Below are positions 34,120 through 44,795 of a stretch of DNA of 64,000 nucleotides, in pieces. Each line of letters opens with the position of its first letter. Positions within the stretch are counted from its first letter, which is position 1. Position numbers and translations under genes: made by a program. A model generated the notes under the pieces. It did not search any database, had not been told where the DNA came from, and saw only the letters and a program-made list of their open reading frames with translations. Origin of the DNA: Trichobilharzia szidati (taxonomy: Eukaryota; Platyhelminthes; Trematoda; Strigeidida; Schistosomatidae); assembly GCA_944472155.2 (NCBI GenBank), contig OX235277.1, forward strand, positions 40,006,758 to 40,070,757. Direction: 5' to 3'.

Positions 34120-35560
34120 CAGCAGATTACACATCTGCTTTCGACTCAGTACAGCTGTAGGGACAGTTTGTTAAACAAGCTTGCTGAAACTACAACTGAC
34201 TGTTGGGATGTCACATGGCTGCATTCTTATTTCTCAGTAAGAAAGCATTATACTGTTTGTCAGGAAAGGTCATTCACTTCGTCGCTTACTAAGGCTGGTG
34301 TCCCTCAAAGCACTGTCCTTTTTCCTTTTCTGTTTTCTTTCTTCTTGCATGACTCGCCTCACTCTGATGAAATGAACTTTGTTAAGTATGCCGATGATCT
34401 AACTATTTCAATGTCTGTTAACTCCCAGCTAGACTTTACTAAGATGAACAGCTTTCTATCAGGAATTAGCAAATGGTCTTCGTCTAACGGCCTTAAACTA
34501 AATCCTTCCAAATGTCAGACTGTTAATTTCAGTTTCCTATGTAAACAAAAGTGAAGCCGTTGGTTCCTATGACCCTCCCAAAATTGACGACACTGATATA
34601 GAAACCAAGTCTGAAGTTAAGTATCTTGGATTAATTCTTTCTTCTGACCTATCCTAGTCCTCTCATGTCTTAGCGATTTCTAAAAGAATATTTCGTTTGA
34701 CTTTTTACATTAAGAAGTTAAGGCACTCAGGCATAACTCAACCCCTCCTCTCACAGTTTGTCAACTCATGTATTCTACCTATTCTTCTTAACTGTTCACC
34801 CTTATTTCTTTCCTGGATTGCTTAAAAAAGACTATGTCATACTTCTCAGAACCCTGAAGACTGTCAGTAGGTCAACTGATCAATCTTTGGGCCATATCGT
34901 TGACATCGTCATTGATAGGCATTTGATTTCATGCAACAAATTTGCTAAAGGAATTTTGTCAGACTGTGAACACCCACTCTACTCGCAGCTCCAACCTTGT
35001 GTTTCCTCAGAAGACTTCATGCACGTACGTCTAAATATAAAAATTCCACTATACCATATTTGGCAAGCACTTTATGTGGTGAAAATAGTGTCAGGCATAA
35101 AGTGACTAACCTTCTTGGCACTATTAAATAAACCATGTCCTCCATCCTTACAACATCAAGCTTAATTGTTATTGTATTTCTTATATTTATAATCCTCTCA
35201 ATTTTTTGTTTTTATTTTTATTTGTTTTTTCATAAGTGTGAACATCATTTAAGCTGTGTTATAACCGTTATTTTTGTATTCCCCTTCACCATACTATATC
35301 AACAGAACATTAGATTCAATAACATGCTTAAATTTCCAAAATGAATCGACAATACTGTTTGAAACAAACACTGTTATTATTATATTTAATATTTTCAATT
35401 CGTGCTTCGAATATTTTTGACTTTATTACTACCGTAAATGTGGACAAATTCCTCTAGTTAATTTTGTTTTAATTTCTAATTTTATTTGTATTTTGAGTAA
35501 GCGGATGGAGTATTGTGACAAATGCTGAGAATTCCATTCTGTATTATAACTACTGTTTTT
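34120..35560 (+). mobile_element. CR1-like LINE, RT and 3' end
   Basis: RT remnant from 34131: DYTSAFDSVQL (motif A), LAETTTDCWDVTWLHSYFSV, KAGVPQSTVLFPFLFSFF (motif B zone; the usual QGTVLGP is altered), NFVKYADDLTISM (motif C, ADD intact), and GISKWSSSNGLKLNPSKCQT. After a frame break: KSEVKYLGLILSSDLS, SGITQPLLSQFVNSCILPI, then LLKKDYVILLRTLKTVSRST and HIVDIVIDRHL to about 35100. The frame style (YADDLT, LNPSKCQ, YLGLIL) is that of CR1/Jockey-group LINEs. The 3' untranslated region continues to 35560, is split by a palindromic PLE, and resumes at 37173 ('ggaataaag'). Confidence 0.8.
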
Positions 35561-35654
35561 AGATATAATGGAGAAGATTTGTAGCTCAGGTGGATGATTT
35601 TGGTGTGGTTGTGTTCTCTGAGCTGGATGGTTTGGTTGCGAAGCTTTCATTGCT

Positions 35655-36263
35655 CTACTGAGCAACATCTTCAGCGCATACTTCGATGTGAAGTGAGCTT
35701 TTAGAATTCTCTATGAGTTTATTAGTCATCTCTTCTAGTAACCTTGAACGTGATTGGTTGTTTTCGTGTGACATTTCATCCCCTAGTTTCCTTGTCTCGG
35801 TGCTGGCTGCTTCTTTGGTCTGAATGTCGTTAGTCATTCCTTCTGCTAACCTTGAACGTGATTGGTTGTTTTTGTGTGACTTCTCACTTTCTAGTTCACT
35901 TGTTTTGGTGTTGACTGTTTCCTTGACCTGAAGTTTGACTTTGTTTTTGTGTGAATTTCTTCGTATGGGTTGGTATATTTTGTCAATCTCTATGTGTCTA
36001 TTGATTGCTGATTCATTTGAATACCAGGCCTCTAGGAATTCTCTGGCATTTTTGCAGTTCCCTTTGTCTAAGATTTGAACATTGTCCCAGTCGAATTGGT
36101 GCCCGTAGTTGTCTGCATGTAGTGATATGAGGGAGTGTATGTCGTGTCTTTTGACAGCTAGTTTGTGTTCGTGAATGCGAAGACGAAGGGGGCGTCCACT
36201 TTGACCAATGTAATGTTTGTCACAGTCGTTGCAACTTATCTTGTAGATGACGTTAGTTTTGTC
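35655..36263 (-). CDS. PLE GIY-YIG endonuclease, left arm copy
   Basis: Open on the minus strand from the arm edge (36263) to the stop near 35655. It encodes the same roughly 200 residues as the right arm: TNVIYKISCNDCDKHYIGQS, RIHEHKLAVKRHDIHSL, then EFLEAWYSNESAINRHIEID. CxxC, YIG, the arginine-histidine pair and the glutamate in EFLEAW are all present. It has no linker or RT upstream, because the arm ends there. An open frame continues to 36302 through the centre only by chance. Confidence 0.7.
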   Translation of the reverse strand, partial: DKTNVIYKISCNDCDKHYIGQSGRPLRLRIHEHKLAVKRHDIHSLISLHADNYGHQFDWDNVQILDKGNCKNAREFLEAWYSNESAINRHIEIDKIYQPIRRNSHKNKVKLQVKETVNTKTSELESEKSHKNNQSRSRLAEGMTNDIQTKEAASTETRKLGDEMSHENNQSRSRLLEEMTNKLIENSKSSLHIEVCAEDVAQ

Positions 36264-37103
36264 CAAAGAAATGGATACCCACGAAACTTCATCAAAAGAC
36301 ATCTACCCCCAGCTCAACCAACCAAATCAAAGGCCACCAGCGAAAACACAAAGAAAGTCGTCCTACCATATATAAAAGATATCTCCGAAATCACTGCAAG
36401 ACTATTCAAACCTTTTGGAATCGATGTCGCTCATAAACCAACAAAGTCACTTCACTCAGTTCTATGTAAACCAAAGGACTCAACGGCAAAAGAAGACAAA
36501 ACTAACGTCATCTACAAGATAAGTTGCAACGACTGTGACAAACATTACATTGGTCAAAGTGGACGCCCCCTTCGTCTTCGCATTCACGAACACAAACTAG
36601 CTGTCAAAAGACACGACATACACTCCCTCATATCACTACATGCAGACAACTACGGGCACCAATTCGACTGGGACAATGTTCAAATCTTAGACAAAGGGAA
36701 CTGCAAAAATGCCAGAGAATTCCTAGAGGCCTGGTATTCAAATGAATCAGCAATCAATAGACACATAGAGATTGACAAAATATACCAACCCATACGAAGA
36801 AATTCACACAAAAACAAAGTCAAACTTCAGGTCAAGGAAACAGTCAACACCAAAACAAGTGAACTAGAAAGTGAGAAGTCACACAAAAACAACCAATCAC
36901 GTTCAAGGTTAGCAGAAGGAATGACTAACGACATTCAGACCAAAGAAGCAGCCAGCACCGAGACAAGGAAACTAGGGGATGAAATGTCACACGAAAACAA
37001 CCAATCACGTTCAAGGTTACTAGAAGAGATGACTAATAAACTCATAGAGAATTCTAAAAGCTCACTTCACATCGAAGTATGCGCTGAAGATGTTGCTCAG
37101 TAG
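36264..37103 (+). CDS. PLE linker plus GIY-YIG endonuclease, right arm copy
   Basis: About 279 uninterrupted codons. The centre supplies the RT-EN junction: QRNGYPRNFIKRHLPPAQPT, KKVVLPYIKDISEITARLF and AHKPTKSLHSVLCKPKD. The EN follows: VIYKISCNDCDKHYIGQSGR (CxxC, then YIG), LRIHEHKLAVKRHDIHSL, GHQFDWDNVQILDKG, NAREFLEAWYSNESAINRH. A charged C-terminal tail has two similar repeats (HKNNQSRSRLAEGM and HENNQSRSRLLEEM). It lacks all RT motifs, so it is at most an endonuclease fragment, but the absence of any stop is striking. The predicted role is the nicking endonuclease domain of PLE integration (known for the family). Confidence 0.8.
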   Translation, partial: QRNGYPRNFIKRHLPPAQPTKSKATSENTKKVVLPYIKDISEITARLFKPFGIDVAHKPTKSLHSVLCKPKDSTAKEDKTNVIYKISCNDCDKHYIGQSGRPLRLRIHEHKLAVKRHDIHSLISLHADNYGHQFDWDNVQILDKGNCKNAREFLEAWYSNESAINRHIEIDKIYQPIRRNSHKNKVKLQVKETVNTKTSELESEKSHKNNQSRSRLAEGMTNDIQTKEAASTETRKLGDEMSHENNQSRSRLLEEMTNKLIENSKSSLHIEVCAEDVAQ

Positions 37104-37379
37104 AGCAATGAAAGCTTCGCAACCAAACCATCCAGCTCAGAGAACACAACCACACCAAAAACTACTGTTTTTGGAATAAAGTAGATCATTAATATTATTA
37201 TTATTATGAAGTGAAGGTCCTAAATTAGACCCTTATTGAAGAAAGGTATTTTTTACATTATCCAACTGTTAAATGTATTTTTTCCCGCATTCAAAATGTA
37301 TTATTTTGTGTCCGAGAATGTTACTTGAGAACTTTCAAAATGATATGCGATTAGTCGTGTAAGACTACTCTGCGAAGAC

Positions 37380-37514
37380 GAGATTTAGAATCCGAACTCA
37401 ACGCAGATGGCAACAGTAGTTGACAAATAGTTGGCTTTGATATTGTCAGTTTATATACACGTATAACGATAATAAATATGGCTATGGAGGCAGTCAGTAA
37501 CGGAATCATTTCTG
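37380..37514 (+). pseudogene. PLE RT, motif A part (host of a snapback insertion)
   Basis: The frame from 37434 reads FDIVSLYTRITIINMAMEAV, then SNGIIS. FDIVSLYT is the motif A region of PLE RT. It continues after the insertion at 38942 with DHEIEFRTKVPLEKIM in the same frame. Confidence 0.75.
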
Positions 37515-38941
37515 TTAATATAAGAATAAAACGTGTGCACTGTGGTAGAGTGCAATTCCATTATGGGTAAATTTTGCTTTGATAAAGTCTCACAGTGTTA
37601 TACAGTAATGTTTACTGATGACGTTTCGAGCACAATTTATTGCTCATAATCATATCAAGGTAATCACACGACTTCCTAAATTCATTTATATAGTTCCGTT
37701 GTTTTTCACTTGATTTGATTGGTAGTAACATTTTCTATATTTCGGGTATGAGTGATGAATCATTCCTATTGCATGTGTTGGGTGTAGACTCGATGAACGA
37801 GGATTTAGTAATCAACCTCTCTAGCTCTCCACCTACCTAGATTACTCCTTAAAATTTTAACCCTCTCCCACCATGTTGTGTGGTTGTGTGCTAATGCATG
37901 TATTGCAATTGCTGAGCTTTTTTATAAATTACTTATCTTCTCTGGGTCAACCATTCTTACCTTAGCTAAACTCTTATGTTCTGACAATCTGACTGCACCC
38001 GCCCGACCTACTAGTTTGACTTATGCAAAGTATTTTGTAAATTATATTACTTTGTCTAATTGGGTCAACTAAGTCCTTTAACTTACACAGCTTACCCTAT
38101 CTGAGTGAGTTTGTAGGTTTTAATGCCACTCTAATTCCTGCTTTATTAAGAATCCTACGTAGTGTCTCAGATGCCCCCTCTTTATATGGTAAAACTGTAG
38201 ATGCTTTATATTCTCTCTTATTTATGTTATTATTACTAGTTTCACAATTCTTTTTATTTTTCTTTTGACCTTTTTCAATCTTCTTAATGAATTTTAAAGG
38301 ATAGTTATTTAACACCGACGCCTCTGCTATATGTTTTATTTCATCATTTAGGTCTTTTTTCTGCTACTTATTGCCATTGCTTGGTTTGTTAAACACTTAA
38401 CTAAGCCTGCATAAACAGTTAAAGGATGAGATGAATTAAAGTCTAAATATCTTTTAGAAACCCAACGCATTCTAGTAGGGGTCAGGAGTAGTCAGATTGT
38501 CAGAACATAAGAGTTTAGCTAAGGTAAGAATGGTTGACCCAGAGAAGATAAGTAATTTAGGAAAAAGCTCATCACCACATTCCACTGCATGCATTGACAC
38601 ACAACCACACAACATGGTGGGAGAGGGTTAAAATTTTAAGGAGTAATCTAGGTAGGTGGAGAGCTAGAGAGGTTGATTACTAAATCCTCGTTCATCGAGT
38701 CTACACCCAACACATGCAATAGGAATGATTCATCACTCATACCCGAAATATAGAAAATGTTACTACCAATCAAATCAAGTGAAAAACAACGGAACTATAT
38801 AAATGAATTTAGGAAGTCGTGTGATTACCTTGATATGATTATGAGCAATAAATTGTGCTCGAAACGTCATCAGTAAACATTACTGTATAACACTGTGAGA
38901 CTTTATCAAAGCAAAATTTGCCCATAATGAAATCATTTCTG
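37515..38941. mobile_element. Snapback PLE inserted in another PLE's RT, 11-bp TSD
   Basis: AATCATTTCTG occurs at 37504-37514 and 38931-38941. Inside, the left arm (about 37553-38020) and right arm (about 38475-38930) are near-identical reverse complements with type II terminal-repeat signatures. The left end has about 40 extra bases ('ttaatataagaataaaacgt') with no partner on the right. The loop encodes, on the minus strand, a PLE linker: NNYPLKFIKKIEKG, then STVLPYKEGASETLRRILNK and AGIRVALKPTNSLR (38315-38097). Confidence 0.85.
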
Positions 38942-39620
38942 ATCACGAAATTGAATTTAGAACAAAAGTGCCACTAGAGAAAATAATGATAGCAGTGCAG
39001 CCATGCCTTACTTCTACAGTTTTAATTTTCAAGGAAAAATGTACAAACAAACTGAAGAAGTTTTCATGGAGTCCCCAATATCTCCAATTGTGATAGGCAT
39101 ATTCATGGGTAGGTAGGAAAACATAGCGATTGAAGCATTCACCACCACCCCAAAAGTATGGTGGAGGTATGTAGATGACACATTCACTGTACTTAGAACA
39201 CAGGATATAAAGACTTTTCGAACATTTCAACTCTAAGGTAGAGGCAATTCAATTCACTTATGAATTGGAAAGTCACAGAGAGGAGCTTCCAATATCAGAC
39301 TGTGGTGTAAAAAGCAAAGAAGACGTGAAGTTGAACAGTAGTGTTTACAGGAAACCCATACATTCAGACAGATATTTGGATGTCCGATCATCTCACCCTA
39401 TGTCAGTAAAAATAGGATTTTTGAAATGTTTAAGTAACAGGGTAAAAAAGCTCAATATTACCAAGAAAAATCTAAGACAAGCATATAAGAAAAGCTTTGG
39501 AACCTAATAACTACCCTGATAAATTAAGCAGAAAGAATGTAGGGAAATGTAAAAATAAAATAAATAATGATAGTAGTGATAGTGATGACAAACAGGAAGA
39601 AAACTACTGTTGATTATTTC
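38942..39620 (+). pseudogene. PLE RT, motifs B and C onward
   Basis: Continues the interrupted RT: DHEIEFRTKVPLEKIM, then FNFQGKMYKQTEEVFMESPI and SPIVIGIFM (motif B region), WWRYVDDTFTVLRTQDI (motif C, YVDD intact), FTYELESHREELPISD, SSVYRKPIHSDRYLDV and FLKCLSNRVKKLN. It then runs into a Ser/Asp-rich linker (SSDSDDKQE) near 39570. Several frameshifts. No EN recognised downstream. Confidence 0.75.
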
Positions 39621-40680
39621 AGTGTAGCTCTTATTGATACCTGTCTGCGTCCAAATTTGAAAACTAGACCCCATCGTGTTCCACTTGGAATGTGAGAGAA
39701 ACGGGTTCCATGCATAATGTCCTAATATATATATATATATATTTATATATTTCCAACACTTTTTGTTTTTGGTACAAAATGCTGTTTGTTAAGTAATTTT
39801 CTCAAATCCATTGTCATCTTTCTAAGCCAGAAAAATGTTTTTCCTTGAAGTGTAAATACTTCTTAAAATACAGCAATAGACAGCTGTTGTATTTCCACAA
39901 CTTCTTGCTTGAGAAATACTTGAAATATAAATGAAAATGACTCCCCTCTCTTTGTCTTCTTTGTTTTCATCTTTAATTCTCATAAATAGCTGAACAATAT
40001 CCGGCGACTACTGCACATCACATGACTTTTTTCAATGAGTTCTCTAATTGGCGATCCCAAGTTTATTTTTAGTTAAAAATATGCTTCACCAAATAGGTAT
40101 CATAACAAAAGCGATCTCATAAATAATTTACGAAGTTCTCAGTCTTTCATTTACCAGAAGCAATAGGGGTGGCAGTTTTGCAGGATTTTCGAGAAATATG
40201 AAGATAAACAAATGCTGAAGTGCTTTGTACACACCAGTTTACTTGTATGTCCATTGTTTTGATAGTTTTAAGAGGATATATATATATTTATAGGACACGC
40301 AATTACTTTAGGTAAACAAAAAGCTCTTAGTATCCATTCGAAATAAATACTCTTACGCTCTAATTATTCTTCTCATTCCGTCGAAAATTCGGATAGTTTC
40401 TAATTCTTCAGATCATCTGTCATGATCTGATATTCGGACAAAATCAAGGAGAGATGTGAGAATTATCGCAAATAAGTAGGAGAGTTGACTGACTTAAATA
40501 GTCGGGCGAAAAGCAATTTCGACTAACACTATCACTGCTGTAATGAGAATCATAGAAAAAAGAAACTTCATTTCGGTTTTATGTCAGTCTGCTTCAACTA
40601 GTTTGAAATTGTGAGATATTGCATAAAGTCACTGACAAGATCATCGCGTCTACAAAAGGGATTTTGAGAAGAACAAGAAG
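39621..40680. other. no recognisable feature
   Basis: AT-rich, with an (AT)n run at 39725-39743. No element assigned. Confidence 0.35.
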
Positions 40681-41640
40681 TTCAGCAAAGATATCTTTTC
40701 GGCGATTTCATTCTCAAAAGCTGTACAATCGCATTTATATAGATAAGTTTACATGGATACAATTCTTATTTGTTTAATTCCACATAGTGACGAAGGTGAT
40801 AGTCATTTTCAAATTGATATGAAAGTTTGAAGGGACGAATATAGATAGATTACAAGGGACTGAGAGACAGGATTGCATAGGATTAGATAACGGTTACAAC
40901 GTATGCAAAATTAATATTTGACAACTGGAGAAATAACTTTGAAGGCGAATAAAAGGTGATAATTATTTTCAACTTGATATGAATTACAATAGGTTTAAAG
41001 ACAAAAGTTACGCTGGGATAGAACGAATTACAGGTGTGAACAAAGTGAGCATGGAAACAAATTGAAATCAAAATGTTCAGCTTGAAATGTAAGTTAGGAG
41101 GTGTGTGAATATAGATTACAAGAGACATAGAAACAAAAAATTAGGCAAGATTAGAATATAATTGTAAAATGGTTATTCTAAACCGATTACAAGTGTGATC
41201 AGGAGGAGCATGGAAACAAACTTAACATATAACTGATTTTATAACTGAAAAAACTGGGATGAATAAATGAAGGTAAAGAGGGAAAATTACACACCCAGAT
41301 AACAAAACAAAAAAAAACTGAAGGATAAGGGAACATACCGAGCTAGGTCCTTGGTAGCTGTAAAGGCTAGACTAGTTTCTTTTGAACACATAGCTCCGGC
41401 TTTTCGATGCATACGGTGAGAGCTTCCGCAGTACAAACAATTCGGAAGCACACTGTCTTCGGTAGATTTTCATTTACTTTGTAAATGACTCTAAATGATG
41501 AGTCGGGATTTTGAAAATAGGCTGAATTAAACACTTGGTATTTTCTCATTTCTTTGCCTTCTCAGTGGCATATATGACTTCAAGTTTGAGTTTCGATGGT
41601 TTCAATGGCGGTGGCCGCGTTCATACGAAGTGGTTGTACG
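40681..41640 (-). mobile_element. PLE 3' end: endonuclease tail and long terminal repeat
   Basis: The minus-strand coding remnant (41549-41350) reads NSAYFQNPDSSFRVIYKVNE, then NLPKTVCFRIVCTAEALTVC and PELCVQKKLV. About 600 bp of 3' noncoding sequence follows, with two similar 'acttgatatgaa' blocks (about 40812-40825, 40971-40984). It ends in a hammerhead-like motif at 40681-40727: CAGC/GCTG, TTGAGAA for the core, GAAA, AAGA/TCTT stem III. Confidence 0.7.
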
Positions 41641-41874
41641 TATATGCAGTCGATAAGTGAGAATAACGTCAAAATCTAGATCTAAAAATTTCAGTCCTCC
41701 ACCTGTTGGCTTTTAATATTAACATAGAGGGTTATTTATTCCCGTATTAATGGATAAAAATTACATGACGCACTTCCAGACTTGCTTAGCAGTAAGCCTG
41801 GAAAATAGAGTTGATTGATCCTATGGCTAGCAGACCACTCAGGTGAAAATAACACCGGTATTTCAACTATAATT

Positions 41875-42170
41875 TAAAAGATGGTGGCTCCATTTTGTCT
41901 TAGTTCGGGACTCATCGGTAGCAAGCACCCATTGGGTTTCGAACCCAGGACCTTCCGGTTACTGGGACCCGACTCATTATCCAGTCCATGAATTCTAACT
42001 TGAACTATTACGTGCCTCTAGCGCAGCCATCGACCACCAGATGTCATCAGCGGGTATTTTTCCTCACTGCCGATTGGGTGGACTCCACTAGTGACGACTT
42101 TCTACTAGAACTCCAATAAACTTCATCCTGCAACAAGTCACTAGCGAGCATCAGAATAATTTTCAGGTGG
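41875..42170 (-). repeat. SM-alpha-like SINE, gapped
   Basis: Minus copy with hammerhead zone, box B ('gggttcgaaac' on the minus strand) and the 5' 'ggattctaac' and 'ctagtgacttg' blocks. The box A region is deleted: 'ccttccggttac' joins directly to 'tgggacccgac'. Confidence 0.65.
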
Positions 42171-43170
42171 TCATGTTTATACGAGTTGGTGGTGTTGTTA
42201 GACAGACGCCCAACCATCTATCTTCATTGATGTTACTATCAGCCAGTAGACTTAAAGGGGTTTAGGAGTGCGTCTGCCGGGAAGTGAGCCCCTGCCATAT
42301 ATGTGGTTGGCAAGTATTCGACCAGTTATTTTCTGACACTGACTGATGATATCTCATAAGGCTTTCGCTCATTCATCTAAGCAATTCAGTGAAGGAAGTT
42401 TGACAGTTTTTAGTTGAAGTCTGTGGGCTCATTGAAATAGCCATCTCCGGTAAACTATTATCACAGGTACACTTTCCTCTCATCCTCGGACATCGCTTAT
42501 AATTGCATAGCTGGAGGCGGAAATGCATCACAATCTCCTTTGGAAACCGAGAGTATATATTCGGATGACATCATGTGAGGTGCCTGGTAGCAAAAATGGC
42601 AATCAAAAAAGCGAGAATTAATTCTAACTTTCATGAGTCGTTCGAACTCAGCCTTGGAAGAGCTAAATGTCCTTCCAGTATTTAGAACACCACAAACTGG
42701 CCAATAAGCAATACAAGTTGATATGAGTGACATTCTACTACTCATTCACATCAGTCCATCAATAGTATCTAACACAAAGATTGTGAGAAGTTCTGTCTTA
42801 CAACAGTTGATTAAATTCCTTCACTTAATTTCTCCTGACGACGATTTGAAGATTAATCGTAAAATTCACTTTATTTTTTCGTCTTGTTTAAGTAGTGCGC
42901 CCATCCTCCATTACTATTGCTACTAATATTGTTTCCATTTTGAAAAGTTTCCCGTATTATTTCATTCATCCCCCTGGAGTAGTTTATTTCAAAATAGTTT
43001 TGTAATGTGGAAGTATCATTCTTGTCCAAGGTTTCATCTATTTAAGTAATATATTACCTGTCTACTAATCTTATTATTGTATTCTTAATTCTAAGATTTG
43101 TACTCTGCATCTACTGCTAGTGCCACTTCACCAACCCTATCCCGTTTTGTTGTTGTTAAAGGTTAAACTA
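42171..43170. other. no recognisable feature
   Basis: No coding or repeat signature assigned over 1 kb. Open frames at 42497-42745 (-) and 42723-42926 (+) lack known motifs. Confidence 0.35.
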
Positions 43171-43380
43171 TGATTGTGATTCCAAGTGGCTGAATGGTAT
43201 ACGAGCTTGCCTTGTAACCGGAAGGTCCTGGGTTCGAATCCCAGTGGGTGCGTACTGCCGATGATTCCCAAACTAGGATGAAACAGCAGCTGTCCAGTAC
43301 TCCCTGGTTTTCAATGGTTCTCTAACTGATATCAGTCCGTGATCAACTCGTAAAACATAACTAATCCTTACAAACCAAAC
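43171..43380 (+). repeat. SM-alpha-like hammerhead SINE, 5' truncated
   Basis: Begins at box A ('aagtggctgaatggtatacg'), with box B 'gggttcgaatccca' intact. The core reads CTGCCGATGATTCCC, then ACTAGGATGAAAC, followed by the standard tail. Confidence 0.75.
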
Positions 43381-43429
43381 TATCCAAACATTTTATCGTA
43401 AATAACATCGTCAAATTATGATCACACAC

Positions 43430-43975
43430 TTACTTGTTGTAGGATTATATGCATATGAAAATAATAAAGCGTTACGGCGTGATAAAATAGAAATAGGTTA
43501 AGTTAAAAGGTTATACTAAAGGTCAAAATAACAGTGGAGACCAACAGACCAAAGAAAGGAGGTATTAGTACATCTATTCTGTCTAGTATCGAAACTCGGT
43601 TTACCAGGTAAGGTTTAGTGTGATGGTGAATTGATTTGAACTCATAAAGGTGTTTTAAAATTTTTAATTGCCAGCTAGGGCTTCCACAAACTTAACGATG
43701 TGCCCCAAGAACATTCTATAGAGAGATTTAAAAGATGTGCAAACATCAATTTTATTTCCTGTCTCTATGATTTGTTTAGAAATAGAGGAGCTAGGTCGTC
43801 TGTTCTAAACATTAATGACTTCTGGGGATTCCATTTGCTTCTGAAGTCATTTAGGAATATACAATGAAGCCTCAACCTACGGGGATCAGTGAGTCCTCTC
43901 TCTGTATTAGTGACAATATATACATTTAAATTGGTAGATATGGTGGGATTCGACACCATTTTTCGTGTATTCTAA
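43430..43975 (-). mobile_element. PLE (type III) endonuclease tail and terminal repeat
   Basis: The minus strand from 43960 reads STNLNVYIVTNTERGLTDPR, where VYIVT stands for TYIGR, then RLRLHCIFLNDFRSKW and a 'KIDVxTF' block. Further left, 43740-43430 matches the terminal repeat at 62690-62945 ('agggcttccacaaactt'). Nothing of RT is left. Confidence 0.65.
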
Positions 43976-44565
43976 GGGTTTGGAAATATTATTGTTCCCA
44001 TACGTTCAACAACACATCTCCATTGTGTTCCTCATGATTTCCCATAGTCTCTGATCTCCTCCTCACACGATCTTTTCCATGTCACCTTCGCACTAAGGAC
44101 CCACCCAGCATTTCCCTGGGGGCGCATGATGTCACTCAGCGGTGTTCTAAGCGTATTCCCAATCCATCTCCATTTCCCCCTACATATTTGTCGAGTAACC
44201 GGCTCTTGGTTGGTTTGTTCCAGTGAAGAGTTTCACGTTACCGTTTACTTCTGGTAGGATTTTTGATCTCAGGTATTGAGTAAAGACAGCTGTGGATAAT
44301 CACCTTCATTAGCCTGTTGGAGACGCTTTTTGTGAAGCCCAGTGTCAGTTTCTGACCCATACTGAAGAACTGGCTTACCTTCAATTTGTGTTGAGAACCC
44401 GAATCTTGTTCTTCATGCTGGCTGGGTGCAGAAGAATTCCAAACTGATTTCAGATTGATGAAGGCGTTTCATGTTTTGCCGATTGTGGCTGGCTTTGACA
44501 TCCTCATCAGTTGCGCCTGTGGTTGAAATGATGCTTCTCAGTCACCCTGTGGGGAAGATCATAGC
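43976..44565 (-). mobile_element. RTE-like LINE 3' fragment
   Basis: On the minus strand it runs from a 'gatgaggatgtcaaagcc' block and the distal ORF2 block (near 44330-44220) to the 3' end near 43985. Its left part abuts a PLE remnant. Stops throughout. Confidence 0.65.
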
Positions 44566-44795
44566 AGCTTAGTAAATTGATTTAAACAAAGTTACATTGG
44601 TGAATGAACAGTTCACACGACAAAAATACACATTTTTATTGATAATATTAATACTATCAAGGTAAATAATCAGTTTGAAATGTACCTTTCAATACATACA
44701 GAAGTGTCTTTTGAATGGCTCCAATAATTCCACTAAACACTGAGCAAGTTTGTGTGTTGGTGATGTCCACACTGACAATATATAGGAAGTAGAGG
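44566..44795 (-). pseudogene. PLE RT, middle part (host of a snapback insertion)
   Basis: The minus strand reads ILSVWTSPTHKLAQCLVELL, then EPFKRHFCMY (stop), then CSFTNVTLFKSI near 44600 (motif A region, equivalent to SLFTNVPL). It is the direct continuation of the frame at 45512-45790, split by the snapback. Cut on the left by an RTE fragment. Confidence 0.7.

Larger units (their letters stand above)
35561..37159. mobile_element. Palindromic (snapback) PLE inserted in CR1-like 3' end
   Basis: The left arm 35598-36263 and right arm 36495-37160 are reverse complements over about 666 bp. The encoded peptides are identical and I see no mismatch in the stretches compared. A 231-bp unpaired centre (36264-36494) separates them. 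AACTACTGTTTTT occurs at 35548-35560 and again at 37160-37172, a 13-bp TSD in the CR1-like host (one base is shared with the arm end). The left arm has about 37 extra bases outward (35561-35597) that the right arm lacks, matching the one-sided 3' extension of other PLEs here. Confidence 0.85.

Noticed and set aside
34758..35344. Hydrophobic open frames that might be membrane proteins
   Set aside because: They lie in the CR1-like LINE 3' coding and AT-rich untranslated region. The hydrophobicity comes from T-rich codons.
35561..37159. Palindrome as pure assembly artefact
   Set aside because: The 13-bp TSD and the one-sided 37-base tail fit a real insertion. An artefactual foldback would not create a TSD. 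Not fully excluded without reads.
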